In this document: positions 16,709 through 23,582 of the stretch, in pieces
Layout of the letters: each line of letters opens with the position of its first letter
Numbering within the stretch: the first letter of the stretch is position 1
IMG/VR virus record: IMGVR_UViG_3300044638_006829
Span: 1-56,434 of that record
DNA from: a virus
Strand: one strand, 5' to 3'
DNA length: 56,434 nucleotides
The notes under the pieces: model-generated
The model's input: only the letters and a program-made list of their open reading frames with translations
Databases searched by the model: none
What the model was told of the DNA's origin: nothing
Position numbers and translations under genes: made by a program

Positions 16709-16717
16709 TTGTAGATA

Positions 16718-16984
16718 TCAGAAAGCGCAGCTAGCCGCCGTGGCGGGCTCTGCAGTTTCCACTTTAGCGCTAGAGGATGCTTTCAGATAATCTTCGAGTG
16801 CGCTTTTGTTTACGCGGTACAAAGATTTTGCCCCATTGGGTTGCAGATTGATAAAGATCTGCTTGGGCCAGCCGCCAGTTTGGTTGGACTCGGTGAGCGC
16901 AATACGCTTACGCACAAAACCAGAGCTGCAGTTAAGAAACTTAGCAGTCTCAGCGATAGTAAGAAGATTCCTGTCTTCTTGCAT
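16718..16984 (-). CDS. Excisionase/MerR-like small HTH protein
   Basis: A small DNA-binding protein of the HTH_17/excisionase style. Visible features: LLTIAETAKFLNCSSGFVRKRI, the typical first helices of this fold, then a wing-like GGWPKQIFINL and YRVNKSALEDYLK, matching the end of the domain where the key residue pattern contacts DNA. The ATG at 16984 gives 88 residues; the frame is open to a TTG at 17008. It ends 9 nt before the Dps-like start and is transcribed with it, so it may control that gene or be a general phage regulator. A TATAGT box lies upstream on this strand at about 17015-17020. Confidence 0.65.
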   Translation of the reverse strand: MQEDRNLLTIAETAKFLNCSSGFVRKRIALTESNQTGGWPKQIFINLQPNGAKSLYRVNKSALEDYLKASSSAKVETAEPATAASCAF

Positions 16985-17116
16985 GACGCAATAAAAAGAA
17001 AAGTACAAGAGGCACTATAGAGCTGTTTCTGCCCCTCGTGACGGTTCGTGCCGCCTTTTTGATATTTTTTATGTTTCTCTTGAAACTTGCCGTGCAGCTG
17101 ATTGAAGTAGTATTAA

Positions 17117-17386
17117 ATGAGACTTAGAGCGCTCATGGCCATCCGGATCGCTGGTGAGATTTTTAAAGGATACAACCAGCCCAAGAGGGACGTGCAGAGC
17201 GGTAAAGAGCAGTCCGTGGCAGCTAAGGAAGGAGACAAGGTGCGCTTAGTGCGTTTCGGAGATCCCAATATGGAAAATAAAAATGACAATCCAGAGAGAT
17301 TAAAGAACTTTAGAGCACGTCATAACTGTGATGAACCCAAGAGTAAGCTGACGCCGGGTTACTGGTCTTGCAGAGCTTGGCGCTAG
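17117..17386 (+). CDS. Conserved small phage protein (VRFGDPNM / YWSC type)
   Basis: An 89-residue basic protein with a motif I recall in many phage proteins: KVRLVRFGDPNM, then a basic FRARHNCDEP segment and a C-terminal YWSCRAWR. Two cysteines and a histidine (RHNC, YWSC) may bind metal. Function is unknown to me; related sequences are often near capsid genes. The frame starts ATG at 17117; an ATG at 17135 (MAIRIAG) is an alternative. It lies just after a divergent gap (16985-17116) carrying AT-rich promoter-like DNA. Confidence 0.65.
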   Translation: MRLRALMAIRIAGEIFKGYNQPKRDVQSGKEQSVAAKEGDKVRLVRFGDPNMENKNDNPERLKNFRARHNCDEPKSKLTPGYWSCRAWR

Positions 17387-17429
17387 CGAGTAGACACAGG
17401 GTTAGACTTTAATTACCAGCGTCGGGGCA

Positions 17430-17681
17430 ATGGCAACGCGTCAAACCAATGACGGTCACGGGCACCTCTCATGCGGTCTAACACTCGAAGATGAATTTGT
17501 CTTAACCAGAATTCGAACTAAAGCGCATTCTCTTAAAAGCAAAGATCGAGATAGTTACTTGTGGGATAAAGTTTTTAAATTAATTTGTCGGGAGCGAGCT
17601 TATAAAACTGTTATGACAAAAGTAGGAGTTGCGGTAGACACAAACATGAATTTGTTTGATGACGAAGAGCTTGAGGCGTAA
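17430..17681 (+). CDS. Hypothetical small protein
   Basis: Unrecognised 83-residue protein. It is hydrophilic, with a basic middle (TRIRTKAHSLKSKDRDSYL), a CRERAYK segment, and an acidic end (NLFDDEELEA). No membrane segment or signal. It lies between the VRFGDPNM-type protein and the virion lysin, and is probably co-transcribed with both. Confidence 0.5.
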   Translation: MATRQTNDGHGHLSCGLTLEDEFVLTRIRTKAHSLKSKDRDSYLWDKVFKLICRERAYKTVMTKVGVAVDTNMNLFDDEELEA

Positions 17682-17722
17682 GCTCTAGACCGTTTAAACT
17701 GGGAGTAACGAACGTAAAGATT

Positions 17723-19093
17723 GTGCCGCCTCTATCCCCTCAAGAAAAGCAATGGTTACGTGCCATTAGTTTTGCAGAGGGAACGTATCTTCCTGGTAAA
17801 GGCCCTCAATACAACATTAAGTTTGGGGGCGGAAGATTCGCGGATCTATCGAAGCACCCTGATACCGTTGTTCGAGGTAACGGCTACGCAAGTGCGGCAG
17901 CTGGTGCGTATCAGTTTATGCCAGGTACTTGGACTACCATAGCTCCTAAAGTTGGTGCGCGGGATTTCGGTCCTGAAGCACAAGATCGCGCAGCACTTCA
18001 GCTAATTCGTCAGCGTGGGGTTGACCCCCAGCGAGATCCGATAACTCCGCAAACCGTTGCCAAGTTAGCGTCGGAATGGGCCTCTCTTCCCACGCAGGCT
18101 GGTAAGAGTTTTTATGGGCAGCCGGTTAAAAGTTTTGCTGAAATTCAAAAGTTTTTAGCAACGGAAAGAACTGCTGCTCCTAGTACAGCTGCTGTTGGGA
18201 CCCAACAGACTGCTCCTAATCCGGCAGCTCAGCGCATAGAGTTACCTAGATTTGACATAAACAGTGCTTTTAAAAGTCTGTTGTTGAAAACCTCATTAGA
18301 AAACATAAATGAACCCGATACAGGTATGCGAGCTTTACGTTTGCGTCAGCAAGCAGATGAATTAGCTGAAGCAGGTTTTGAAGAAGAGGCGGACGTTCTG
18401 GAATCTCAGGCTACGTCCGCGTTAGTTTCTGACACTCAAAATGCGGGCATCGACCCTACCGCTTTAGTTAAGGGAATTTTAGATCTCAGGAAACAACAGC
18501 AGTCTTACAACACGGAAGTTTCTCAGATTGAGAAAAGTTTGAACGACGTGGCCGCGAGTCAAGTTGCCCAAGCTGTAGGCCGCAACACTGAAACTGGAGC
18601 TAAGCCAGGGCAAGCTTTTGCCCGGACATCGAGCGGTGGTATCGCTTATCCCAACGCTACCGTTACTTCTGCGGTAGACGCTACAGGGGAACCTGGTTTG
18701 GATTTTGCCTTAGCAGGCGGGCGTAACGCGATGTTTGTTTCTCCGTTTAACGCAGAGATTTTAAAAGTAGTGCGAGAGTCCAATCCACAGAATCGCGGTG
18801 CTGGCGGTAAAGGCTACGGAAATTATGTCGAGCTTCGCGGAACTTCACCCGAAGGAAAGAAATTTGATGCGCTGGTTGCGCATTTTGAACAAGTTAATCC
18901 CAACCTTAAGCCTGGGATGCGCATAGCAGCAGGAACCCCCGTGGGATTACAGGGTGAAACAGGTCGTGCTACAGGACCACACATTTCGATGGATTTTTAT
19001 GATCCTGGCTCAAATACGGCCAGTTCGGACATACTGCGGATAAGAGATATTGTTGCTGATAGAATTAAGCGAGGCAAAGCACCATTCGGATAA
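17723..19093 (+). CDS. Virion lysin: GH104 muramidase plus M23-like domain
   Basis: A 456-residue two-domain cell-wall enzyme. Residues 1-150 match the lambda R / GH104 lytic transglycosylase fold: SFAEGT with E19 at the same position as the catalytic Glu of lambda R, then a GGGRFADLSKHP segment and SAAAGAYQFMPGTW, LQLIRQRG and SEWASLP. Residues 150-300 are helical linker. Residues 300-456 resemble peptidase M23, with a GNYVELRG core, AHFEQ and GPHISMDFYDPG. In the latter, the usual first zinc His is Glu (GEPGLDF) and HxH is HxS, so the peptidase may be inactive or a distinct subfamily. Probably a virion-borne enzyme for entry. GTG start. Confidence 0.8.
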   Translation: MPPLSPQEKQWLRAISFAEGTYLPGKGPQYNIKFGGGRFADLSKHPDTVVRGNGYASAAAGAYQFMPGTWTTIAPKVGARDFGPEAQDRAALQLIRQRGVDPQRDPITPQTVAKLASEWASLPTQAGKSFYGQPVKSFAEIQKFLATERTAAPSTAAVGTQQTAPNPAAQRIELPRFDINSAFKSLLLKTSLENINEPDTGMRALRLRQQADELAEAGFEEEADVLESQATSALVSDTQNAGIDPTALVKGILDLRKQQQSYNTEVSQIEKSLNDVAASQVAQAVGRNTETGAKPGQAFARTSSGGIAYPNATVTSAVDATGEPGLDFALAGGRNAMFVSPFNAEILKVVRESNPQNRGAGGKGYGNYVELRGTSPEGKKFDALVAHFEQVNPNLKPGMRIAAGTPVGLQGETGRATGPHISMDFYDPGSNTASSDILRIRDIVADRIKRGKAPFG

Positions 19094-19587
19094 TGGGATT
19101 TGAGCAGGCCCGTACAGCGCAAAGGAAAACTACAAAGTATTTGCGCAAGCAAAATAAAAAACTTAGAAATCAGCTAAACGAGCAGCAAGAAAAGCTCGGC
19201 TCGATGGCAGGACAGACCCCTGCTGAGGCTACGCAAAATTTTTCGCAAGATTTTTATAACACAATCAGTAATATCGGGAAGCAATACAGCGAGCAACTCA
19301 GCAACTACAACCCTAATCTGCTTGCTTCGGAATCTGCTAAACGATTTGCCGGTGCTCTTTCGAGCAGCATGAACGATTACACAACTCGTTTGAATCAAGC
19401 GAGTCAGGCTGGTAGTGCTCGTCTATATGCCGCACTGTCTGCTCCAATTTCAAAGTTTCAGCAAATCGCTAACGATCCTGCATTTAACAATTTGTTGGAT
19501 TCTACTTACATGGCGTATGCTACCAATCCTCCTACCGTACGCAGCGATGTAGAGTCTATGAAGTCCCTGTATACGTATAATGTCTGA
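19093..19587 (+). CDS. Helical internal virion protein (putative)
   Basis: A 164-residue, mostly helical protein. Residues 15-40 form a charged coiled coil (KYLRKQNKKLRNQLNEQQEKL); the rest is Ser/Asn/Ala-rich helix (QFSQ-, NRLNQASQAG-type) ending in YTYNV. It overlaps the virion lysin by one base (ATAATG) and the following gene by 8 nt, so the three form a coupled set. An internal core or ejection-apparatus protein accompanying the lysin is a fair guess; no family recognised. Confidence 0.5.
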   Translation: MGFEQARTAQRKTTKYLRKQNKKLRNQLNEQQEKLGSMAGQTPAEATQNFSQDFYNTISNIGKQYSEQLSNYNPNLLASESAKRFAGALSSSMNDYTTRLNQASQAGSARLYAALSAPISKFQQIANDPAFNNLLDSTYMAYATNPPTVRSDVESMKSLYTYNV

Positions 19588-19885
19588 CGGGATTAGAGAA
19601 TCTCGACACGAGCGTAAGGTTCGCTTCCACGGGGAGGCGCCTTTCGCTAAACACGACTATCGCTACCGCAGCCGAGATGTTATTCGGATGGCTGGTAAGG
19701 TTTGGGCTGAGAGTCCAGAGGAACGCACTCACCGTTTAGCTCGCGAAAGACTGTCCGGTAAATCCAAATCGACCCCCGTGGGCTTAGGTTTCGCGGATGA
19801 CGATAAATTCGGACCAGATGATTCTTTCGCTACTAGAAGTTTCCTTAGCAATATACGCGCCCCAGAGGACTATAGGATTCAATAA
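19580..19885 (+). CDS. Hypothetical basic protein
   Basis: Unrecognised 101-residue protein, rich in Arg and His in its first 60 residues (RESRHERKVRFHGE, HDYRYRSRDVIRM) and acidic later (GFADDDKFGPDDSF). It overlaps the upstream gene by 8 nt and, at its 3' end, the convergent methylase-like gene by 41 nt. No motif seen. It closes the first rightward block. Confidence 0.5.
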   Translation: MSDGIRESRHERKVRFHGEAPFAKHDYRYRSRDVIRMAGKVWAESPEERTHRLARERLSGKSKSTPVGLGFADDDKFGPDDSFATRSFLSNIRAPEDYRIQ

Positions 19886-20423
19886 ACTCCCTTATTCGGC
19901 GATTAGTATCCTCGAAATCGGGCAAGTAAAATACAAATCCGTAACATCTTGAGTTTGTAAGCTTAGGTAACTCAGGCATGTCCAAATACAGCGAGGGGTG
20001 CTCTTTCAAAATGCACATAGGCAGATCAATATTTAACTTCTGAGTTGTTATCAAAGCAACTTCAGATGACGTTAAGAAAACTATGCCTTCTCTGAACGTG
20101 TTTTTTAAATATTGACGGTAGCACTCCTCAAGCCAGACTCTTTGTGCAGATTTTTGAAACCTGCGATTACGTCTGAACAGATGGGGATCTTTAGGTTGTT
20201 CAGACGACGATAAAAGATCCCGTGGCGGATAAAGGTATATGTTTTTTGCTTTCCACGTCTGCCGCAGACCGTTGTGCTCCGGAGTGAAATACCGGTTGGC
20301 ATTAACCAACGTGTTGGCGGCTTCACTCGATGCCGGATCTAGATCAATTTCTCCTCCTAGGAACGATGTCGTTACCCCAATAAGATCCGGAGGAGAAACA
20401 AAGTCAATCGTTGTTTGCGGCAT
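19845..20423 (-). CDS. Dam-like adenine methylase relative, catalytic motif altered
   Basis: A 192-residue protein resembling the phage Dam-type N6-adenine methyltransferase family: a GGEIDLDPASSEAANTLV segment (residues 25-42, counting from the ATG at 20423), then LRQTWKAKNIYLYPP. In active members the latter ends in NPPY; here it reads YPPRDL, so the catalytic Asn and aromatic residues are replaced. Activity is therefore doubtful; it may bind DNA or SAM, or be decaying. The last gene of the leftward regulator-like operon, overlapping the upstream gene by 20 nt. Confidence 0.6.
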   Translation of the reverse strand: MPQTTIDFVSPPDLIGVTTSFLGGEIDLDPASSEAANTLVNANRYFTPEHNGLRQTWKAKNIYLYPPRDLLSSSEQPKDPHLFRRNRRFQKSAQRVWLEECYRQYLKNTFREGIVFLTSSEVALITTQKLNIDLPMCILKEHPSLYLDMPELPKLTNSRCYGFVFYLPDFEDTNRRIREFIESYSPLGRVYC

Positions 20424-20826
20424 CAACAATACTGTTTAAGCGTTCATCTGCTTCGCATAAATCTAAAACGTGTAGGCTCATCCCTTTGGTGGAGACCAAC
20501 ACGACAACTCCGGTATCCTTTTTGTCGCCGTACTTTTGCGTAATCTTGATTGCTTCTGTCAGGAAAGAAGATGTGCCGTTGTCGCACATTTCCTCAGCAA
20601 GCGCCAAGTCGACTTTGAGATCATCTAAAGTCATGTAGACACTCTTATCCGGTTTAGACGGATTGAAACAAAGAACGCCAACACCTTTAGCTTGTTTAAA
20701 CTCCCCGTAAAGAGTCACCATGTCCCCGGTGATCATCTTCGCAGCATTCAGGCCAATCCGATTTTTTACTTCGGATTTACCAAAAAGATTCTTAGCTAAT
20801 TTGTCTACGTTGCTTAAATCAAACAT
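20404..20826 (-). CDS. Hypothetical protein in regulator-like operon
   Basis: A 140-residue protein of unknown function, starting at the ATG 20826 (MFDLSNVDKLAKNLFG). The frame stays open to 21072, but that extension lies inside the upstream gene and has shadow-like composition. The product has an ITGDMVTLYGEF segment and a central GVGVLCFNPSKPDKSVYM, and ends with a possible helix (LDLCEADERLNSIVD). The start overlaps the upstream stop by 8 nt (ATGTTTGA), and its stop overlaps the methylase-like start. Confidence 0.55.
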   Translation of the reverse strand: MFDLSNVDKLAKNLFGKSEVKNRIGLNAAKMITGDMVTLYGEFKQAKGVGVLCFNPSKPDKSVYMTLDDLKVDLALAEEMCDNGTSSFLTEAIKITQKYGDKKDTGVVVLVSTKGMSLHVLDLCEADERLNSIVDAANND

Positions 20827-21154
20827 TTTTGTAGTTGGCGAAATTCTGCCATGCGGCTTCAAGGACTTTAGCCGCATCAAAGAGAAATGCGGAGGTATTG
20901 GTTTCCGTCGGGTCAAGTTTGCAGTAATGAACGCCTTCAACCAACCCAGCCGTGCCGCCGCTTGCAATACCAGTATGAACAAGTTTATCCACGACAACAG
21001 GAGCCACATTGAGGCGCGAGGCAATAGCCCTCTTGTTAACAAACGCTGTGGTGATGCCGCCCGCTTTCGCATTGGATAAAATCTGCAAACTGGTGTCGAT
21101 GTTGGTGAGAACTTCAGTCAACTTTTTAAGTTCTCTGGAGTAATCTGCTGTCAT
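20819..21154 (-). CDS. HTH-type DNA-binding protein (putative)
   Basis: A 111-residue protein with a heptad-like N-terminal helix (YSRELKKLTEVLTNIDTSLQI) then a helix-turn-helix region: NKRAIASRLNVAPVVVDKLV, followed by GLVEGVHYCKLDP, a wing phrase typical of phage excisionase/MerR-like domains (EGVHY). Likely a dimeric DNA-binding regulator. It is the first gene after a 140-nt leader containing several strong hairpins (21168-21282), so its expression may be controlled at the RNA level. Confidence 0.6.
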   Translation of the reverse strand: MTADYSRELKKLTEVLTNIDTSLQILSNAKAGGITTAFVNKRAIASRLNVAPVVVDKLVHTGIASGGTAGLVEGVHYCKLDPTETNTSAFLFDAAKVLEAAWQNFANYKNV

Positions 21155-21167
21155 CTGAACAATGGTA

Positions 21168-21282
21168 GGGAGGCCGCCGAGTCACCGAGTACTCGGCAAC
21201 CCAGATCGTTTACAAGCCGTAGGAAACGACAAAAACTACGACTACCTCCCAAGATACTGCGTTTGGGCCGTTCTTACCAAAC
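21168..21282 (-). ncRNA. Hairpin-rich leader upstream of HTH gene
   Basis: The 142-nt gap 21155-21296 has no convincing ORF but dense pairing. On the plus strand: GGGAGG 21168-21173 pairs with CCTCCC 21245-21250; inside it GCCGAGT 21176-21182 pairs with ACTCGGC 21191-21197, and CGTAG 21218-21222 with CTACG 21236-21240, giving a possible three-way junction. The perfect palindrome CCGAGTACTCGG (21185-21196) is an alternative fold or a protein-binding operator. Outside, GTTTGG 21261-21266 pairs with CCAAAC 21277-21282. The strand given is that of the downstream gene. Whether this acts as RNA or as DNA operator is open. Confidence 0.4.
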
Positions 21283-21296
21283 ACAGCTCCCCTAGT

Positions 21297-21722
21297 TTAG
21301 GGAAGTCGTAGCCATTCGGCGTCAGATACGTCTTTTACATCTTTGAATTGTCTGTTGAATCCCGCACGAATTTTTTTGGTTATGTGCGAAGTCTCGAAGC
21401 GAGACACGTGGTGATACGGATTGACGCAGCCAATTGTCCCGCAAGTTCTTTTTAGAACGCTATTTCCTATATCTCCTCGGAAAAATGCGTAATAAACGTT
21501 CTCTATGCGCAATTTTTTACCTAAAACAGTCAGATTGCCGAAATTTGATTTCCAGCACGTAAAAAGATCTTGATTTTGGAGTGTGAGTTGCGTTAGTAAA
21601 GCTCTTAATTCGGGTTCAACTTTATTCAAATCTGGGAAAACCGGAGGATCGTCCAGTTCTTTTAGGCAATCCGGGCACATGGTGTCTTTTTTGCTGTGTT
21701 CCCGGTTTTTTATGCAAATCAC
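21297..21722 (-). CDS. Zinc-loop protein 1 (C-x4-C-V-N-P-x-H), degenerate HNH type
   Basis: A 141-residue protein. It has an N-terminal CPDCLKEL pair and, near residue 105, RTCGTIGCVNPYHH, which is the zinc-binding loop of His-Me/HNH homing-type endonucleases (C-x4-C-x-N-P-x-H). The His that precedes the first Cys in active phage HNH enzymes (H-x-C) is Arg here, and the later Asn position is His, so nuclease activity is unlikely. The C-terminal part is basic (KKIRAGFNRQFKD). Related proteins lie at 22368-23033 and 45660-46271. Starts GTG in a GTGA overlap with the upstream stop. Confidence 0.65.
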   Translation of the reverse strand: MICIKNREHSKKDTMCPDCLKELDDPPVFPDLNKVEPELRALLTQLTLQNQDLFTCWKSNFGNLTVLGKKLRIENVYYAFFRGDIGNSVLKRTCGTIGCVNPYHHVSRFETSHITKKIRAGFNRQFKDVKDVSDAEWLRLP

Positions 21723-22153
21723 ATCAATTTCTCCAGTTGTTGTACAAAATCATCGGGCTCCTCGATTAGAAGATCAATCAGGGTCTTGAGTGTTTTAGAG
21801 ACTTCACACGATTTTGGATCGTTTCCTACGCTTTCTTTTTCGGTCAGTGTCAACCAATACGTATAAGCGTTTAAAAGATACAAATGGGTCTGTTTTGCCC
21901 GCAAAGCTTGGGCTTTCCACTTTTCATATTCAAAGCTGCTGTTGTGACGGCTGCTGCCAGTTTTAAGTTCTAGTTCTCGAATTTCAATCTGCAGCTCAAT
22001 ATCGCGGATTGTGTACTGCGTGGCCGAGATCTTAGCTTTGCACTCCTGTACAGACTCCGGCTGTTTGTTATCGGAATAAATCCAAACCGGTAAATTCTCA
22101 ATGATGTACTCTTTATCCCAGAGTGAAGGCTTGAGTTCTGTTGAAATTGTCAT
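21719..22153 (-). CDS. Hypothetical coiled-coil protein
   Basis: A 144-residue protein (ATG at 22153, in an ATGA overlap with the upstream stop; the frame continues to 22171). The middle is a long charged helix (DIELQIEIRELELKTG, then KWKAQALRAKQTHLYLL) and the end is acidic (LLIEEPDDFVQQLEKLM). No motif of known function. Its place between a winged-helix gene and a zinc-loop gene in an operon joined by four-base overlaps suggests a regulatory or takeover role. Confidence 0.5.
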   Translation of the reverse strand: MTISTELKPSLWDKEYIIENLPVWIYSDNKQPESVQECKAKISATQYTIRDIELQIEIRELELKTGSSRHNSSFEYEKWKAQALRAKQTHLYLLNAYTYWLTLTEKESVGNDPKSCEVSKTLKTLIDLLIEEPDDFVQQLEKLM

Positions 22154-22371
22154 AGATCTAGAGTCTCGCAAATTAAAGTGTTGAACTCGCCGTTAATACA
22201 GTACAAAACGTGTTGTTCAAAAGATGTTCGACAAACAATTTCGTACTTAATCAGCCTGTTTAAATCTCGTAAGATTTTCAATTTGGATGTTCCGAGATTT
22301 GCTACTAGGTCTGCTGTAGATAACGGCTGCTCGGATGTTAGCAGATAAAGCAAATCTGCGTAATGCTTCAC
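22150..22371 (-). CDS. Winged-helix DNA-binding protein
   Basis: A small protein with a winged-helix pattern: YADLLYLLTSEQPLSTADLVANLGTSK (helices 1-2), KLKILRDLNRLIKYEIV (recognition helix), then a hairpin wing (HVLYCINGEFN). It closely follows ArsR/MarR-like spacing, so it is probably a DNA-binding regulator. The start used is GTG at 22371, overlapping the upstream stop as GTGA, which matches the other junctions in this operon and gives 73 residues. An ATG at 22482 is possible and would add 37 residues inside the upstream gene. Confidence 0.6.
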   Translation of the reverse strand: MKHYADLLYLLTSEQPLSTADLVANLGTSKLKILRDLNRLIKYEIVCRTSFEQHVLYCINGEFNTLICETLDL

Positions 22372-23033
22372 GCAAGCACGGATTTTTTTATATTCGTGAT
22401 CGTTCGTATGGAAAGATCTTTGTTGTACTTGGCGTGTAGCAGCTGTTTGATCACTCGGGTTTTTAGATTCTTCGAAATCCATGTTTTCACGTCTTCCCGC
22501 ATTTCAGGAGTGACTTTAGTTGCGGGGCTGGCGGCGACCATCATGTGATGCGGATTGACGCATTCAGCGTCGCCGCAAGTCGTCATGATCTTATCTTTTT
22601 CGGAAAGGACGACGTTGTGGAACTTCGTGTACACAAATCTTCTTGGTCTCATAATTGTCTTATCTGTCGCATCGACGAGACGCGCAAAACTGCAGGGCAG
22701 ATAGACGTGCTGATCTGGAGTAAGGGCTAAGCGGTTCTGCTTGAACCAGACTGCGACCTTATCGGAAGCGCTCCTGGCAGCTCGCAGCTCCTCTAGGCAG
22801 ATGGGGCAGGCGTAAAGACCTGCGACTGGGTGCGACCGCTCTAGATCCTGCGTGGCGACGAGGATTGCCTCATGACGACCGCACTTACAGGTCAGGGTCG
22901 AGGTATTGCCACGCTCTTCGACTCGGAATGAGTCCAAGGTATAGACCCGTGAGACTAGGCCTGTTGCAGGCTCGACAGCGGTTTGGACTAGCAAGCCCAG
23001 GACTGAGACCAGGACAGGGTTGAACATAGGCAT
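22368..23033 (-). CDS. Zinc-loop protein 2 with C-terminal HTH
   Basis: First gene of the leftward regulator-like operon, 221 residues from the ATG at 23033 (the frame is open to a GTG at 23069). It contains TCKCGRHE and ACPICLEE (a probable zinc ribbon), then TTCGDAECVNPHHM, the same C-x4-C-V-N-P-x-H loop as the protein at 21297-21722, again without the catalytic His and Asn of HNH enzymes. The C-terminus (WISKNLKTRVIKQLLHAKY, then LSIRTITNIKK) reads as a helix-turn-helix. A metal-stabilised DNA-binding regulator is the best guess. Confidence 0.65.
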   Translation of the reverse strand: MPMFNPVLVSVLGLLVQTAVEPATGLVSRVYTLDSFRVEERGNTSTLTCKCGRHEAILVATQDLERSHPVAGLYACPICLEELRAARSASDKVAVWFKQNRLALTPDQHVYLPCSFARLVDATDKTIMRPRRFVYTKFHNVVLSEKDKIMTTCGDAECVNPHHMMVAASPATKVTPEMREDVKTWISKNLKTRVIKQLLHAKYNKDLSIRTITNIKKSVLA

Positions 23034-23388
23034 ACACCTAGTTGCATGGTGCTCACACAAGGATAGCACGGCGAACCTTGCCTTTGAATATTAATTTTGT
23101 TTCTAGAGGGTTACTTAACGTAAATTACCCGTCTCACTTGAGTCTCATGTTGATTCGAGTTTTTATCTTGCCTAATCGCAGCGCAATTCGAGTGTTAACT
23201 GTATTACTACATTAATTTTTATATTATTTACAGTTCGCGATTTACACGCAATTAACGTTAAGTCGAGCCGATTGGAAACTTTTTTTGCCGCGAGAGTCTG
23301 ACAGGCAACGGCGTGGCATTAGGCACCCTTTGGTAAGTTTTAACAATTACTGGTAGTATTGGTTCATAAAACACCGTAGGTGTTCCAA
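23034..23388 (+). promoter_or_regulatory. AT-rich divergent control region
   Basis: A 355-nt gap between the leftward regulator-like operon and the rightward block, the longest non-coding stretch in the window. It is AT-rich at 23080-23265 and holds a TTAACGTTAA palindrome (23252-23261), a related CTTAACGTAA (23114-23123), and a dyad AACACC-GTA-GGTGTT (23370-23384) just before the ATG at 23389. Promoters for both directions are expected; replication origin function is possible but unsupported beyond AT content and repeats. Confidence 0.55.
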
Positions 23389-23553
23389 ATGGCCGCTGTA
23401 CCCGCTGTACCTGTTAGCATCGACGAGAGCCCTGACGCCAAGTTCTGGGCAGAGTGCCGTAAACGCGCTCTAGAGCTGAACATTCCTGCCTGGCAACTTG
23501 CTGAGGAGGGGTTCCGGCATCCAGCTATTGACAAGCACACCCGCAGAGGGTAG
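23389..23553 (+). CDS. Short hypothetical protein
   Basis: A 54-residue ORF from ATG 23389 to TAG 23551-23553. The product begins with a repeated VPAVPV stretch, then a helical segment (AKFWAECRKRALELNIPAW) that looks like a small helical domain. A dyad ends 5 nt before the start, so translation or transcription may be controlled there. No family recognised. It is the first rightward gene after the control region. Confidence 0.5.
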   Translation: MAAVPAVPVSIDESPDAKFWAECRKRALELNIPAWQLAEEGFRHPAIDKHTRRG

Positions 23554-23582
23554 GTTCGTTCGGCAATCAACTTGAATTTTAG

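Noticed and set aside
20827-21072. N-terminal extension of the 20404-20826 gene (222-residue version)
   Set aside because: Lies wholly in the upstream HTH gene, has Arg/Leu-rich shadow composition, and the ATG at 20826 overlaps the upstream stop neatly.
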